Assembly (NCBI GenBank): GCA_032871835.1
Contig: CM065298.1
Coordinates: 72,754,154-72,818,153 of the forward strand
Reading direction: 5' to 3'
Source: Dipteronia dyeriana
Taxonomy: Eukaryota > Streptophyta > Magnoliopsida > Sapindales > Sapindaceae
Length of the DNA: 64,000 bases
The first letter of the stretch is position 1. Each line of letters begins with the position of its first letter. Under the pieces are notes generated by a model, which was not told the origin of the DNA, made no database searches, and saw only the letters and a program-made list of their open reading frames with translations. A program made the position numbers and the translations under genes. Of the stretch, positions 43,844 to 57,735 are shown in pieces.

Positions 43844-46646
43844 CTAAGGTATGAGTACATTTGGGTTGCATGGCAACGGATGACTTAAGCGAATGTATTT
43901 AAAACAAAAGCATCGGGCTAAAAGCTTATTGAGAAATGTATTCCTTGAAGAATTAGAGAGAACACAACACTACGAGAGTATAACCATCTTCCTTAATTGA
44001 TTTCTTTACCCTAGGTTTAAAACTTTATGAGTTCATGATCAAAATAGATATAACAATGACATGACTTCGAAATAATGAAATGAATATTGAATTGAACGCA
44101 TTAACGAGCATCCAATTCTTGTAGTCCACTTGATACGATTAGCAAAACATTTATGAAGAAGTATATTTTCAAAACCTACAACACGAAAAGCAGGCTCTTT
44201 TTTTAAACAATTTCGTCAAAACCTGACACAAACATGATGGTGTGCAACATTGTTTGCTCATCATTACCAAATTCAATTTCACTAGCATCACATTCTTTAT
44301 GAATGTCTAGTGTGTTTTGTTCAGGTTACTTATTTGAAAGGCTTATTGATGTAGCATTATCAACATTACCGTGTCCATATCGAGATAAGGTTGTTTCATG
44401 CATGTTTGATTTTTTCTCTTATCTGACAATACAATCCATGGAAGAATTATATAAAGTTGGTGTGAAAAAATAACAAACCAAATTAAAGGAGTACTAATAA
44501 GTAAATAACTAAACGTATCGAACATTTGCTTTACCCATATATACTATCAACTTTCTTGTCCTCTTTATCTACCAAAAAATATTACAAAGTTATTTAAATT
44601 ACCAAATTGAAAAAATAATAAACAACAAAATATAATATTAATGTATGTGATTATGGACAAGTAGTTAATCCAGTACTTCATTTACTATAAGGTTTTGCTT
44701 AGACATGTTAGTTGTTACTGCCACCAAATTTATGTTAACAGAATGTATCCACTATTTACAGCCAGTAGAAATTGGTAAGATGAATTCGATTAATAATAAA
44801 TCTTATGAATATTTAATACCCTAAACCGATTTGAAAGAGCAAATTTAGGTGTATGCAGACTAGGTACTTTGTTATAAGAATAAATTTGGTATTTGATGGA
44901 ACAAATAGAGCAATAGTAATAAATATTTGAAGGTTTTTGTATAATAATTATGAATCATTTTGATATAAGTAATAACAAACAACAAGGCACAATTTTAGAT
45001 CAAAAAATCATAACAAAAACATATTATATAAAAGACCTAGTACTACAACTAAAGAATGAAAGGAATGAAAGTTCGTCAAACCAAGCAAAGTTAAAAAAAA
45101 TGTATAAAAATGAAATAACATAAAAACAAAATACTGATTAGAATCAAAGATTTTTTAGTAGAAGATAATTATATATATAATATGGTGCATATAAAAATCC
45201 ATTTTTTAAGCACACACTGCATAAAAATTGATATAAATTAGATCCACATAAAAATAAAATCAAATTTCAAGTATTTCCAAAAACTAAGAAACAAGTGAAG
45301 AATATAATTGCTCTGCAATCAATTTCATCAAAACATTTTATGTTTCTAAAATAATTTTTAAAAATGAATAAAATATGTTTGTGGCAACTACTTTTTGTTA
45401 TACCAAAATCCTCACAATTAATACAAAAATCAATATCCAAAATTCCATAAAACCTCAATCCACATAACAACATATATTATCTACAATCTCAAAACATACC
45501 CAATACCATTATATATGTCAACATAATAGTAAAATATTGGACCTAGAGGCGAAACCAATTTTATCAAATTTGAAGGGTCTAAGGGGCATGATAGAAAATT
45601 TAAAAGAAAATTTAAATATAAAAAAATTAAGGTAAAACAGTTATAAATTTAAATATATATATTTTAAAATAAATTGAACCAAGAGAGGGCATGGCTCTAA
45701 CCTATATATATCAAATATTTGTAGGTTTTTAAATTTTAATTTTTTTTGTTTGAAATTTTTTAAATATATTGTTGGTGAAACTTGAAAGGTAAAGTTAACT
45801 TGAATGGAATGAATAGTCATTATAATTTTAATCTTTTCATCAAGATAAGAGAACTTAGGGGTATTATGGTACTTTTAGAGTTTAACTAAAGTTAAAGGTT
45901 TAAATTAATGGTTAAAAAGACCGACGTGATCAATTTTAAAAAATCAAGGACCAATTTGACACTTATAAAAAATATAGGAACTAGTTTTGTCAAAAATAGA
46001 ATAGTCACAAACTACTAGAAGTTTTGAAAAAAAATCTCAGACTTATTTGATAATTACACTTTAATATATGCGCAGTTTTTAATTGGATGTTTTAGGGGCC
46101 TTTAATTAGTATCTATCGATAAGATGAGATCGATTCGGTAATAAACCATTCACACATGCATCATTAGGTTTCGGGTTTTACTCCCCTTCCTAAAAAAACC
46201 CCGAATTATGTAACAGTGTTATACTTTAAAAAAATTTATGATGTATCCATGAGTTCAATCCTTCCAATGCACAATCATGTGTATAGTCAATACATCTGAA
46301 CACTCCAAATTTATTGGGTTGAAGTATAGAATGGTTAACTCATTAATTAATTATTTAAATATAGGTTGACCTAAGTTTATTAATGCTTTGATCCAATCAT
46401 CGAAAATTTATAAATTAACAAGTTCTACATGTACAATACCGACAGATTGTTAGGGATGAGATCATTTTAAATTCTTAATAAGTGATATGAGTTTTATATT
46501 ATTTATAATTTATGAATTTTTTTTTTTTGGTTTAATTATGTCTTTAACAAGAGTTTTATAATAAACAAATAAATACTTCAATTTGACTGAATGTGTAATA
46601 AAGTTTGTTCATAGTTCAAAATAAAACAGTTTTTAAAAGATAATGG
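43844..46646. other. AT-rich non-coding DNA
   Basis: No gene recognised. Around 45840-46010 it contains a diverged inverted relative of the repeat at 4190-4300 (here CCGACGTGATCAATTTTAAA and CAAGGACCAATTTGACAC). The rest shows only AT-rich, low-complexity sequence. Confidence 0.45.
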
Positions 46647-48421
46647 TGTAAGGACCTCTATTTTATGATTGACTTATTTAATGACAAACCACATCGGGAA
46701 TGATTGTACAATGGGTAACTTAAGTCTTCTTAATGATTATCAAGGCAAGCTTCCAAGCATCTCCATGACTTTAAGATCATGAGCTTCAAAAGGTATATCA
46801 CTTGAGTTTGATTCATGAAGAGATTAGGTGCACACACTCACTTGTATGCATTTGTTATCATGCATTTGTATATCATTGTTATGTGCATCTATATCTTTCA
46901 TCACACCTCACACTTGCACAATATTCATACAGGTTAGGTGTATTTGAATGCATGGAAAATAAATTTTATCTCTTCACCGTGGTACAGGTCGTTGTCCATG
47001 CACATGTCTAAACCGTAGTCCTAACAGTGATTGTTTTAAAATGTTTCATGAGTATGGTACCGTGGGTGGTGCATATGCTTGCACAGTGGTTCCTACCGGG
47101 GGTTTTTCCAGAGAGTATCTCGTTGATTGTACCACAACTAGTGTTATTGCCTGTCCAGCGGTCTAAGCGGTGAAGTTGTTCAGTGTGTGTGTCGTTGTGT
47201 TTACCGCGCTTTGGACAACTTGCCTAAACCGCGGTATACACAACGATTTTGACAAGTTTTTATTGTCTAAGCTCAAAATGACATCATCTAGAGCTTCCTA
47301 TATATTCCCCACCTCTTTCTCCCAGTCGTTTAAGAGCTCAGAAAATCATTTTTTGAGAGAGTTTAGAGCTCCTAGAGAGAAAAAGCTTCAAGAAAGCATC
47401 TTTAACTCTCCAAACTCAAAACACATCTTTATCTTGCATCATTCAGCATTATTTGAGCATGGGTCTTCTTGGTTTTATGACTAAGTAAGTAAGAACTTCA
47501 TTGAATATCATTTATTGTTTTTTTTACTCTAGGCTAGGTATTTATTGCTTGATTAAATACATTGACTCTTTTTATTGCATATATTTATGAGTTTATATTA
47601 CATGATTGGGTTTGTTTTTGATAGCTTGCATCATTAGGTTATTTATACTTAAATAGCTAATCCATAAATGTTCATGTTTAATTGATGATTATGTTTGTTT
47701 TGTACATCTAGTCAAGTTCATGAATGTTTATGTGAGTTTTAATTGACAATTAGGTTGTTAAAATTATTCTATATCTAATTGAGACCTCATGTGTATGCAT
47801 GTAGGCTTGTTTGATAATTAGGTTGTTAGATTTGAATCGTAACATCTAATTAACCATATAATGTGTTGTCTATCACTCTTTGCATTTGAGCATCATTTAT
47901 ATGTTCACACCTAGACTTTACTTCTCTTCATAGAGTCAAAGTCTCGTGACTACATTGTGGTAGGGGCACAATCTAGTGAAGTCTTGCAACCAAGGGTGGG
48001 TTCGCAAGCATTGTGTCAAGCAACACTATAAAAGGTCTGCTAGATAGATTAGAAGGTGCTCACACCAAGAGTAGTGGATCGGGAGATATCACAAAGATTG
48101 AACCAAGAGTGGTGAGTGGTAGTGTTCATAGGCTAAGGTTGTCGAGAATGAGAATACGTGTATCAATTGAGGGTGTATCCGTCTTTCCATATAATGGATT
48201 GTTATGACTTAGGTGACTAGCTTGGCTAGTCCGTGGTTTTTTCTTGTTGAAGGTTTTCATGTAAAAATCAAGTGTACTTATTTTTGCACTTTACATGATT
48301 TTTATTATTGTTTGAATTAGGTTTTATTTTAACTATTGACTAATCGAAAAAGTTGGTAATAATCGATTAACAACTCATTCACCCCCTCTAGGTTGTATTA
48401 AACACGCATTATTTATTTTCA
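46647..48421 (+). mobile_element. Solo LTR of a Sirevirus-type element
   Basis: It starts TGTAAGGACCTCTATTTTATG, a relative of the minus-strand start of the LTRs at 19824/27885 (TGTAAAGTCCTCAATTG), and ends CATTCACCCCCTCTAGG...TTTTCA, the usual Sirevirus 3' LTR end. Flanks AATGG (46642-46646) and AATGA (48422-48426) are a 4-of-5 target duplication. It contains ACCGCGGT-type palindromes near 47080-47240 and a GTCTTGCAACCAAG-type block near 47950-48060. No coding sequence. Confidence 0.8.
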
Positions 48422-48426
48422 AATGA

Positions 48427-49104
48427 TATTTTTTTTGTCTAAAATAATGATCGTGTTAAATTTATTTTTCTAGAGTTTTAATCGGGAATTGTTATATATC
48501 TTCACATGTTTCAATATGTTAGATCTCCATTCTTTTAGAGTTTCTATCAATATATCTCCTATTGATTTTTTTTTTCATTACATTTGATACTTAGAATATA
48601 ATTAGAGTTTAATAAGGTTTATCATAATTTTTCTAAATTAAAAAAATACAAAGTATAATATTGTTGAAGATACGAGAGTGTAATTAATAGTTGTACATGG
48701 TATTTTATTTATTTTTAATTAAAGTAATTTGTCATTGTCAATTTGTATTAGGATATTTTTGTAATAGAAATTTTTAATAAAATATGGTTGTACAAATCAT
48801 ATTTATGAGTAACAATATCGGTACCCTTTCAATGAAAATTTTAAGAATAAAATATTTAGAGAGCTTCTTTTAACAATTCAACTTTTCTTTTTACACATCT
48901 TCTTTAAAGACATTCAATTCTCAAAATTTAAATTTTAAAAAAAATCTAAGGACACTTTCTTTTGTTACAAGATTATCTTTTTTATCTTTTAGCACTCATA
49001 TTCTAAAGACACTCCATTTTAAAAAATAAATTTCTAAATAGGCACTCCATTTTATTTTAATAAAAGTTATGACAAACCATCGTAGTTGTTGGATTCATTT
49101 AAGG
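48427..49104. other. AT-rich non-coding spacer
   Basis: Low-complexity A/T-rich sequence with no gene, terminator or repeat I can support. Confidence 0.5.
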
Positions 49105-49810
49105 AGCAAACCTTTTTGAATTAAATCATTAAAAAAATTATCTCTCATAAATCATTAGATTAAATATTACTTATTAAACACTTTGTCCTAATTTTTTTTA
49201 ACTACCATATTAAACTTTCTCTCCTCCAATATATATTTTCAATTTTCTATCTCCATTCTTTTTCAAGCAAGACTAACAGTTAAGGAAAAAAAACTTCCGA
49301 ATAAGGTTGATTTTTAGGAACCGTATATATGTATATATTAAAAAAAACTCAAAAAACAAGTACCCTGATTTTTTAAAAAAAAATCTGAAATATGAACATG
49401 TGTTTTGTTACTTTTATAGGTATGTGATTGCCTAGAGAACTTTAATTATTTCATTAGTCTTAGAAATTTCAGTTTAATCGAATCTAGTTTCAACGAATCA
49501 GGTTTTCATATATCTATTTTTTTCTTTAAAAAAACAAGGTATTTGTATTGACTTTATATATATATATATATAATATTGCTAGTAAAGAACCAAAATATTG
49601 ATAAGTTTTTTTCTTTAACTATTAATTACAGATTGATTGAGAAAGTATGGAGATATGATTTTTGTTTTTAAAAAATGAAGAGAAAGAGCAATTAGGAGAG
49701 AGTGTTTAATATGATAACAGATTTAGAAGAGAGAGTTTAATACATAATATTTAATTTAATGATTTAAGGGAGAGAATTTCTTTTTCTAATAATTTAATTA
49801 GTTTGAAGTG
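49105..49810. mobile_element. Fold-back (MITE-like) element with arms of about 110 bp
   Basis: The left arm (about 49105-49230) and the reverse complement of the right arm (about 49685-49810) align over about 110 bp at roughly three-quarters identity. Both contain TCTCTC, ATTAAATATTA, ATATTAAAC and TCTCTCCT in the same order. No protein and no clear target duplication. Superfamily unassigned. Confidence 0.55.
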
Positions 49811-49853
49811 TTTTTATAATTTTTTTTTATCTTGGGTTATGTTTACAATTAAT

Positions 49854-50386
49854 TGTTAGGAAATCACGTTTCCTATATTAAATTGGGCAACATATTTTTT
49901 ATTCAATTATGTTAGCTATTTAATTTAATGGGCTGGAATTAAGTAGTCTAATTTTGGTAAGTTTGTAGATTGCTCGAATTGATATGGACTAAATGAGTAG
50001 ATACCGGTTTATTTCCAAATCGCGGGATTATAGGAACCCTAATTAGGCAATATATAAAAACCCTTTCAGTTATGGTCCCTAATACACCAAATCATAATAC
50101 AGTTTCCCTTCTCCCCATCTGAAAGAGAGATGACGGTCCCATTAAGAAACTAAGATGATTTGGTTGAGGTAGATCACAAACCACTTGTTCTTGTTCATTA
50201 CTTAGTGATCGATTGTCATAATATTTCTGTAACAGTAGACGATCGTTCATAATGGATCCAGGTATCTCACCAATCCATAAATCCTTAATAATCTGACATG
50301 ATGTAGATCCAAGTTTTTGGTATTCTGTTCTAGAATGTTTGCTTCTAGAATTTATTTATGGTTTTCGATGTAATTTAATTCTAACA
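49854..50386 (+). repeat. 5' LTR of Copia-C
   Basis: 533 bp from TGTTAGGAAATCACG to TTTAATTCTAACA. It contains CAATATATAAAAACC near 50046-50062, a probable TATA box, followed by a CT-rich leader-like stretch. Confidence 0.92.
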
Positions 50387-50388
50387 AG

Positions 50389-50400
50389 TGGTATCAGAGC
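50389..50400 (+). promoter_or_regulatory. Primer-binding site of Copia-C
   Basis: TGGTATCAGAGC, complementary to initiator methionine tRNA, two bases after the LTR. Confidence 0.9.
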
Positions 50401-51330
50401 GGTTATCATTGTTAGATTATTAGGATTTGTGAATATTCTATTCGTATAGTGTTTAGATTATTTTCTTGAATAGAATATTTATGGTTTAATTTTATGTAAA
50501 TTTTGAAATTTTTTGATGAATTTGGACATGTTTTTTTTTGTTAAGAAAAAAGGTCCAGATCTATTTTTTATGTATTTAAAAAAAATCATGAATATTGGCG
50601 GCTTGGGCGGTGAAACCTAAGGTTTCAAGTTTTGATTTTTGCTTGGGCCAATTTTGAAAATTTAATACTCTTGAGGGATTGATTTGTAATTATGTTGGGT
50701 AAGTTTTTGATTTTGATAAAATAAAGGGATCGATTTGTAATTTCTTAAATTGAGGCACGTTTCTATAATTTTTTAAAATCAATGACAGTTTTATAATTTT
50801 GATAAAAAAAATTATGTGATTAAGATTTTTTTCTTTTCATTTAATTCTTTTTTATGGTTTTTTTTATTTTCCTTATCTAGTCTAGTATTTTCAGTTAAAT
50901 TAATTGAAGCAACATACTGTCACAGTAACCTCTGTTGTGAAGATAAATTTGACTGAAAATACATAGATGTTTGTGCGGAGATATTTTTGTGAAATGTGCT
51001 CAGCCCAAAAGAAGACACGGTTTGACCAAATAACAACGCACCTACGATGATAAATGTGTAACGATTTTAAAGACTTTTCATGTGAACAATAGTCGGTCAA
51101 AGAAAGGCTATTTTTTGACAGAACTGATTGTCAGTATTTGATCATGGCACTAAAAGTACGACTTACAGTTAATTTCTCTGTACAAAGACTAGGAATTAAT
51201 GTTGTGCAAGGTATATTGAGATGAGTCCCCAATTTGGATTATTTATTCGTGTATTGATTTATTTTTTTATGACATGTTTGTTAATGTGAGTATGCTTGTT
51301 TATTTTGTTCTCTATACAGTTTCTGTTGCT
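50401..51330 (+). other. Untranslated leader of Copia-C
   Basis: Non-coding. At 50640-50810 it has degenerate units of the form GGGATCGATTTGTAATTT. These correspond, in the opposite orientation, to the minisatellite of the Copia-A leader, supporting a shared family. The rest shows nothing recognisable. Confidence 0.65.
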
Positions 51331-51430
51331 ACTACTACGAATGTTTCTACCCAAGTCAGCAACATCCCAATGTTGAGCTGGACGAACTTCAAAGTTTGAA
51401 AAGAAACTGTGGAAATTAACCTTGATTGTA
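51331..51430 (+). pseudogene. Copia-C gag, N-terminal fragment
   Basis: One frame reads SNIPMLSWTNFKV, a stop in place of a conserved Trp, then KETVEINLDCM, before the solo LTR. Trp-Thr-(Asn)-Phe-Lys near the N-terminus is typical of copia gag. Coding resumes after the LTR with DLDLALW. Confidence 0.75.
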
Positions 51431-53810
51431 TGTATAGGGAAAATCGCACATCGGAATCGTGAAATTAAAGTTTGATATATTTTTAAAAAAATCCCTTTAA
51501 AATAAAGAACTTTAACCCTAGACTAATTGATGTATATTAAATGCGTCGTACATTTTTTTTCGTGACAATTGAACTAGCGTCGAATTGAATCCGCAAGATC
51601 TTCCAATCCAATCATGAACGTGATTCACCTAGGAGTGCAGACTCCGTTTCTTTAAATAGTATACCTGATAATGGAAACAAAAAAAAATCTTCTTCTTTCT
51701 TAGTCACAATAATCCTCCAAGAGAAAAACCAGGAACGTCCGGTCACTTGTGAATTATCAATCAATTTGATTGAAACTTGCGTGAACCTTGATTCGATGTT
51801 GTACACAAAACCCTTTTGATGCAAAGGATACTAGTGTACTATCGAAAACAAAAACGTTCTCTCTTTTCTGTATGTGTGGCCGAATTCTTCAGACAATGAG
51901 TTGGAAAAAGTTTTTTTTTGTTATAACAATAAAAAACAAATAAAAAACAACTTCTCACACCAAAAATTAAGGCTTGGTTGAAATTATATATAGGTGGCCG
52001 AAAATCCTCCTAGAAAGAGTATTTCTACTTCATCAAGACTCCTATCAAAATTTGGATCCAATACTCTTAAAAAGAGGATTTCTTTTACACACCAAGACTC
52101 CTAATGTATTTAGTTTAGGAGACCTAATCCTCTCCTAAGAAGGATTTACTTGGTGGGCAATAATCCTATCCTTAGATGGATTACTTGGTGACCAAGAATC
52201 AATTTCCAAAAAGAATTCTTTTCTACACCAAGACTCCTAATCCAACTCAAATAGTGTATTTATTCAATAACCAATTATTGAATATATTTAAATTGTGACT
52301 AAATTAAAACTTCCTAATTTGACCAATTGTCAATTAGAGTTTTAATAGCAATCAAATACTTTCTAATTTGACTAGATAAATAAATTCATATTATTTATCT
52401 ACTTATCAAATATAGTATTTGACACTTATTATATTACCAACAATAATATGACAATGGGAGACCTACTGCTACTAGAAAAAAGATTTTGACTTTTAATTAA
52501 ATAATTAATTAATTAATTTCCATTTAATTAAATAATATAATAAAAACAATATATTAAGCTAATATTTTTAGCCCAAGACCACACATGGACATATATATTA
52601 TTTTTCTTATTTTACTAAATCCATTTGACCTAAATAAAAGGTCCACATGTGAACTAGACTCATTCTTACAAAAAGAAACAAATCCACATGCCTCAATACA
52701 ATTCTAAATGGACCTATAAATTGGTCTGGTAGAATACATCAAGTGATCTATACAAGTTCGTGTGGATTGGGGATCTTGGCGGACTATCTGAATTTAAGCT
52801 CCAATAGATACAACCCAATCACAACAAATAAATGATTCACTTAGATTCGATCTATTAATTTTAATTCATTCCACTAAATAACTAAAATTGAACTCGTAAA
52901 TAAAGATAGAATAAGTTAATATTGCTCATTCATACCCTAGACAATCTTAATGGAGAAAATGTATCCTCGTGAAGAATCTCAATAATCGCCAAGAGCTCAT
53001 AGACCGCCAATAGCTCCCTAAGTTACCATATTTACTCATATGACCACATTTTGAACTTGGATACTTTGACTTGTCTAGAAGTCATGTTTCAATAGACACT
53101 ATTGAAAACTTAACGTTAAGATTTAATATCCAATACCTCAAAACATCCATATGATGATATTCTACTCTCATTTAGTAAATGGAGTCATGATGTCCATATC
53201 TATAAATGAAGTCCTCTATCGATTAACAAATGAATACCACCAAACTATCAAGGATAGACTATGCTATATAATCGTACTCATTAATAGCTCAAATGATAAC
53301 ACTTGCAACCATAAGTCCATAAGTCCATCATTTATCTCAGGATTGAGATAGACTCCTCGATTGTCTTCAAATGAAAACTTTTATCCATTGACGGTTGTGG
53401 ATAAAATATTTCATTGTGATCCTATTCAATGTACCCAGTGCACTAGATTCTTTTGTCCAAAGACACCACACTTTGATGATTTTAGACTCATCATAACACA
53501 TTTATTCCCACTCAAATGCTAGCAAAAGAATCTACAACTTTAACAAGATAAAGGTGCTCAACCTTTATCTTAAGTTGTGAATATTACTCAAGACTAAATA
53601 AAGAATTGTGTCTACCTCATACATATCCAGATGTACAAACAATTATTCTTTTCTCATAGTCTTTTGACCTTACGATTATTTACTTTTGACAATTATAATA
53701 ATTAAACTATAAATGCTATAAGATTTGTTAAACTAGAAATCACTTTTATTAATATGAAAATATTGTCAAATACATTATTACACTCTTGCTATCGAGCATA
53801 ATCCCAACAG
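51431..53810 (-). mobile_element. Solo LTR inside Copia-C gag
   Basis: A 2.38-kb sequence beginning TGTATAGGGAAAATCG and ending ATAATCCCAACA, with no internal region. In the minus direction it starts TGTTGGGATTATGC, similar to the start of the LTR at 15774, so both come from related long-LTR copia lineages. Gag reads through once it is removed. Flanking 5-mers (TTGTA and GTGTG) agree only partly, so the target duplication has decayed. Confidence 0.78.
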
Positions 53811-54540
53811 TGTGGATTTAGATCTTGCACTTTGGTCGGATCGACCCACTGCTACTCCAGAAGACCTCAATGAGGTCAAAATTAAAAAGTGGGATCAGTC
53901 TAACTGAATGTGTTTGATGATCATGAAACGCTCCATTCCGAAAGCGTTTCAAGGCTATATTACTAAAAGAAAAATGCCAAAAAGATCCTAGAAGAAATTG
54001 AGCAAAAATTTTCCAAGAACGAAAATTCGAAGGTGAGTAACCATTTGGCTAAACTCGTCGCGATGAAGTATAAGGGTAAATGGAACATTAGGGAGTACAT
54101 CATGGAGATGTCTCATCTCGTATCAAAACTCAAATCGCTTAAGTTAGAGCTATCTGAGGACCTTCTCATGCACTTGATTTTGATCTATCTTCCGGCACAT
54201 TTTGGGCAATTCAAAGTGATTTATAACACTTAGAAGGAAAAATGGTCCCTCAATGAGCTTATATCTCAATATGTGTAATAAGAAGGGAGGCAACAACAGG
54301 ATAAGACAGAGAGTGCGCGCACTTGGCCACAACCTCTCAGAATGAGAAAAGGAAGAGAGCAAATGTTGTTGCGGAAGGATCTTCTCAGCAGAAGAAACAA
54401 AAGAAACAAGATGAAGAGTTTACTTGCTACTTCTACAAGAAGCCGAGGCATATGAAGAATGAGTGTTCCAAGTATGCCGTCTGGCTTGTAAAGAAGAGTA
54501 TGCTTATAACTTTAGTTTTTTTTTAAGTTAATTTAGCTTA
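53811..54540 (+). pseudogene. Copia-C gag, main part
   Basis: Capsid region with DLDLALW, TPEDLNEVKIKKWDQSN, MKRSIPKAFQGY and MKYKGKWNIREYIMEMSHL (54063-54120), then SLPAHF-like and ICQYV-like stretches. A Lys-rich region (54323-54420) precedes a zinc-knuckle remnant, CYFYKKPRHMKNEC near 54426-54470, in which the second Cys of CX2C is Tyr or shifted. Stops at several points, including one after QSN (53906), make it a pseudogene. Confidence 0.82.
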
Positions 54541-56110
54541 TGTACCTAAGGATACTTGGTAGGTATATTCTAGTGCTACTACTCACAAATGGATGTCTAT
54601 ATAGGGTTGCTTGTGGAACCGACCACCAAGTGATACTGAAATATTCATCTTTGTGGGTGATGAAAATAATGTTGCGGTGGAGGCTATAGGGACTTTCATA
54701 TTACAATTGAAAACTGGGTTTTATTTGAATTTGTTTTAGGCATTTGTTGCACTGTCTTTTAGAAGAAATGTAATTTCTATTTCTAGTTTGGACTGATTAG
54801 GATTTTCTTGTTCTTTTGAAAATAATAAAGTAAGTCTCTATCAAAATTCAAATTTTATTGGTTCCGGTTCTTTAATTGATAATCTGTATATGCTTGATGT
54901 TTTCAGTTCCTATAACGAAATACTGCAAACAAGTAAACATGGTTCAAAGTGAAAATTAAGTGAGTATTCCGCAACCTTATGGCACAAGCATTTAGATCAT
55001 ATATCTAAGCAAAGAATTTAGAGGCTTGTGTCATATGAATTCTCAAACCCCTAGATTTGACAGACTTTCAAGTTTGTGTTGAGTGCATCAAAGAGAATGA
55101 ACAAACATTAGAAAATTAGGTGCCGAGAGAGCTACGATGTCTTAGAACTTATACATACTGATATTTGTGGTCTATTCCATACGGCTTCATGGAATGGACA
55201 ACAGTACTTCATTACGTTCATAGACGATTACTCTAGGTTTGGTTACCTATATTTGATACACGAGAAGTCGCAATCACTAGACGTTTTCAAATCTTTCAAA
55301 GCTGAAGTTGAACTTTAACTTGGAAAGAAAATTAAGACTGTCAAATCGGACAATGGTGGTGAATACTGTGGGAGATATGACGGATCATGAGGACAACATC
55401 CATGACCATTCGCAGTATTCCTCAATGAGTGTGGAATTGTTCTGCAATACACCATGTTGGGCAACCCCAACATGAATGGTGTTACAGAGTGATGAAACCA
55501 AACTCTTAAAGATATGGTAAAGAGTATGATTAGTCATTCCTCCTTACCATAGTCACTTTAGGGAGAAGCTTTAAAGACCGTAGTATACATCCTTAACAGG
55601 GTACCGAGTAAAGCAGTTGCCGAAACCCACTATAAGCTTTAGCCAATCAAGAAGCCTAGCATCATGCACTTGCACATTTAGGGTTGTCTAGCTGAGGCAC
55701 GACCTTATAGGCCACATGAAAGAAAACTGGACTCAATGACGGTTAGCTGCCATTTTGTTGGTTACGCTGAACGCTCTTGGGGATAAAATTTTTATGATCC
55801 CACATCAAGATCCTTATTTGAAATGGAAAATATGAGATTCCTTGAGGATGTTGAGTTTGGGCTGGAAGAAAACGTAAGGAATGTTGTATTTAAAGAAGAA
55901 TCTGTTATTGATTGTGATTAGGTCTCTATACCTATTGTTGTTCAAGACATAATTCTGACACTAGATAACAATGTTCAGGCTTTTATTCCTGACATTGTTC
56001 TAGATCAAGACAACAATTAGATTCTTCCTCAAGCAACACCTATAGAACAAACTCATCAACCTTAAGAAATGTCATTAAGGAGATCCACTAGGGAAAGAAG
56101 ATGCGTGATT
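54541..56110 (+). pseudogene. Copia-C pol, protease and integrase
   Basis: Protease remnant with SSATTHKW in place of the usual DSGAT.H motif (54570-54600). Integrase: LWHKHLDHIS near 54978, RCRESYDVLELIHTDICGLF near 55118-55180, FITFIDDYSRFGYLY, then KSDNGGEYCGR (about 55342-55373) with the conserved Asp and Glu. C-terminal integrase RPYRPHERKLDSM lies near 55702, followed by an acidic linker and MSLRRSTRERR near 56070. Many stops and frame changes. The motif order is normal for Ty1/copia. Confidence 0.85.
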
Positions 56111-57735
56111 CCAAATGATTATATCATCTTATGATGGCGTTGGTTTAACAGAGGATGACCCGATCAACTTATATCAAGCCATACGCAGTTCTAACTCTCA
56201 AAAGTGGATTGATGCCATGAAGGATGAGATGAAGTCTATGAAAGACAATGACGTTTGGGATCTCATCGAGTTACCTGAAGGTGAAAAACCCATTGGTTGT
56301 AAATAGATATTTAAAACCAAGAGGGATTCAAAGGGTAATGTCGAGAGATATAAAGCTCATTTAGTGGCCAAAGGCTTTACTTAGAAGGAAGACATAGACT
56401 AAAAAGAGACTTTCTCTCCGGTATCTTTGAAAGACTCTTTTAGAACTATAATGGCACTGATGACTCATTTTGATTTGGAGCTGCACCAGATGGATGTCAA
56501 GACTGCGTTTCTTAATGAAGACATTAACGAGACAATTTATATGGTACAACCATAAAATTTTGTATCGGGAGATCCAAAGTTTATGGTCTGCAAATTGAAG
56601 AAATCCATCTATGGTTTCAAACATGCTTCCCGTCAATGGTATCATAAGTTTCATCAAGTCATCACCTCGTACGGTTTTGAAGCGAGTGTCATTGATGACT
56701 GTGTATATCGCAAGTTCAGTGGGAGTAAATATATCTTCCTAGTATTATATGTTGATGACATTCTGCTCGCTAGCAACGATATAGTCTTGCTACACGAAAC
56801 CAAGAAATTTATGACGAAGAAATTCAAGATGAAAGACCTTGGTGACACCTCTTTTGTATTAGGTATTCAGATACTGAGGGGTCATTCTCGATGTATCCTT
56901 GGGCTGTCAAAAAAGAGTTATATCGATAAGGTTCCGAGTAGATTCGATATGAAAGATAGTAAACCATGAGACACGCCCGTGGCTAAAGGAGGCAAGTTTA
57001 GTCTCGAGCAGTGCCCCAATAATGATCTTGAAAGGAAAGAGATGCAGAAGATTCCTTATGCGTCAATAGTAGAGAGTCTGATGTACAATTAAGTTTGCAC
57101 TCGTCCCGACATAGCATTTATAGTAGGAGTTTTGGACAAATATTTGAGTGGTCTAGGTATGCAGCATTGGAAGGTAGCCAAACGCATGATGCGTTATTTG
57201 AGGAGAACAAGAGACTGCATGCTCACTTATCAGAGATTAGGTAGTTTAGAGGTCATCGGGTTAACTAACTTCGATTTTGCGTGATGCCAGGATAGTAGAC
57301 GCTCACATCTGGCTACATCTTTATGTTGGCTGAGGAGCTATCTTATGGAAGTCTGCTAAGCAGACTTTCATAGCTTCTTTAACCATTGTTGCAGAGTTTA
57401 TTGTTTGTTATGAGGCATCCAACCACGGGATAGGGCTGCGAAACTTTATCATTGGGCTACGTGTGGTAGATGGCATTGACAGACCATTGAAGATTTACCG
57501 TGACAATAACTTGACGGTGCTTTACTTCAACAACAACAGGAGCTCGAAGAAGTCAAATTTTATCAACATCAAGTTTCTAGTTGTTAAAGAGAGAGTTCAT
57601 GATAGCCAGATTTCCATGGAACATATATGAACAGATTCTATGCTTATGGACCTATTAACCAAGGGCTTAACGCCTAAGGTCTTTCATGAGCACATTACTC
57701 ATATGGGTGTTATTTCTGATAATACCATGGTTTAG
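56111..57735 (+). pseudogene. Copia-C pol, reverse transcriptase and RNase H
   Basis: Reverse transcriptase contains SQKWIDAMKDEMKSM, MDVKTAFLN-like sequence near 56490, YGFKHASRQWYHKFH, the catalytic LYVDDILLASND (about 56739-56775) and DLGDTSFVLGIQI. RNase H follows with KILW.SAKQTF-like sequence and SKKSNFINIKF, ending at a GLTPKVFHEHITHMGV stretch and a stop at 57735. A TAG replaces an amino acid after GCK near 56304, and several later stops are present. The gene parallels the pieces of Copia-A pol at 15055-15773 and 18019-19290. Confidence 0.87.

Noticed and set aside
54033..54233. Independent small host gene
   Set aside because: The protein matches the capsid region of copia gag and its counterpart in Copia-A.
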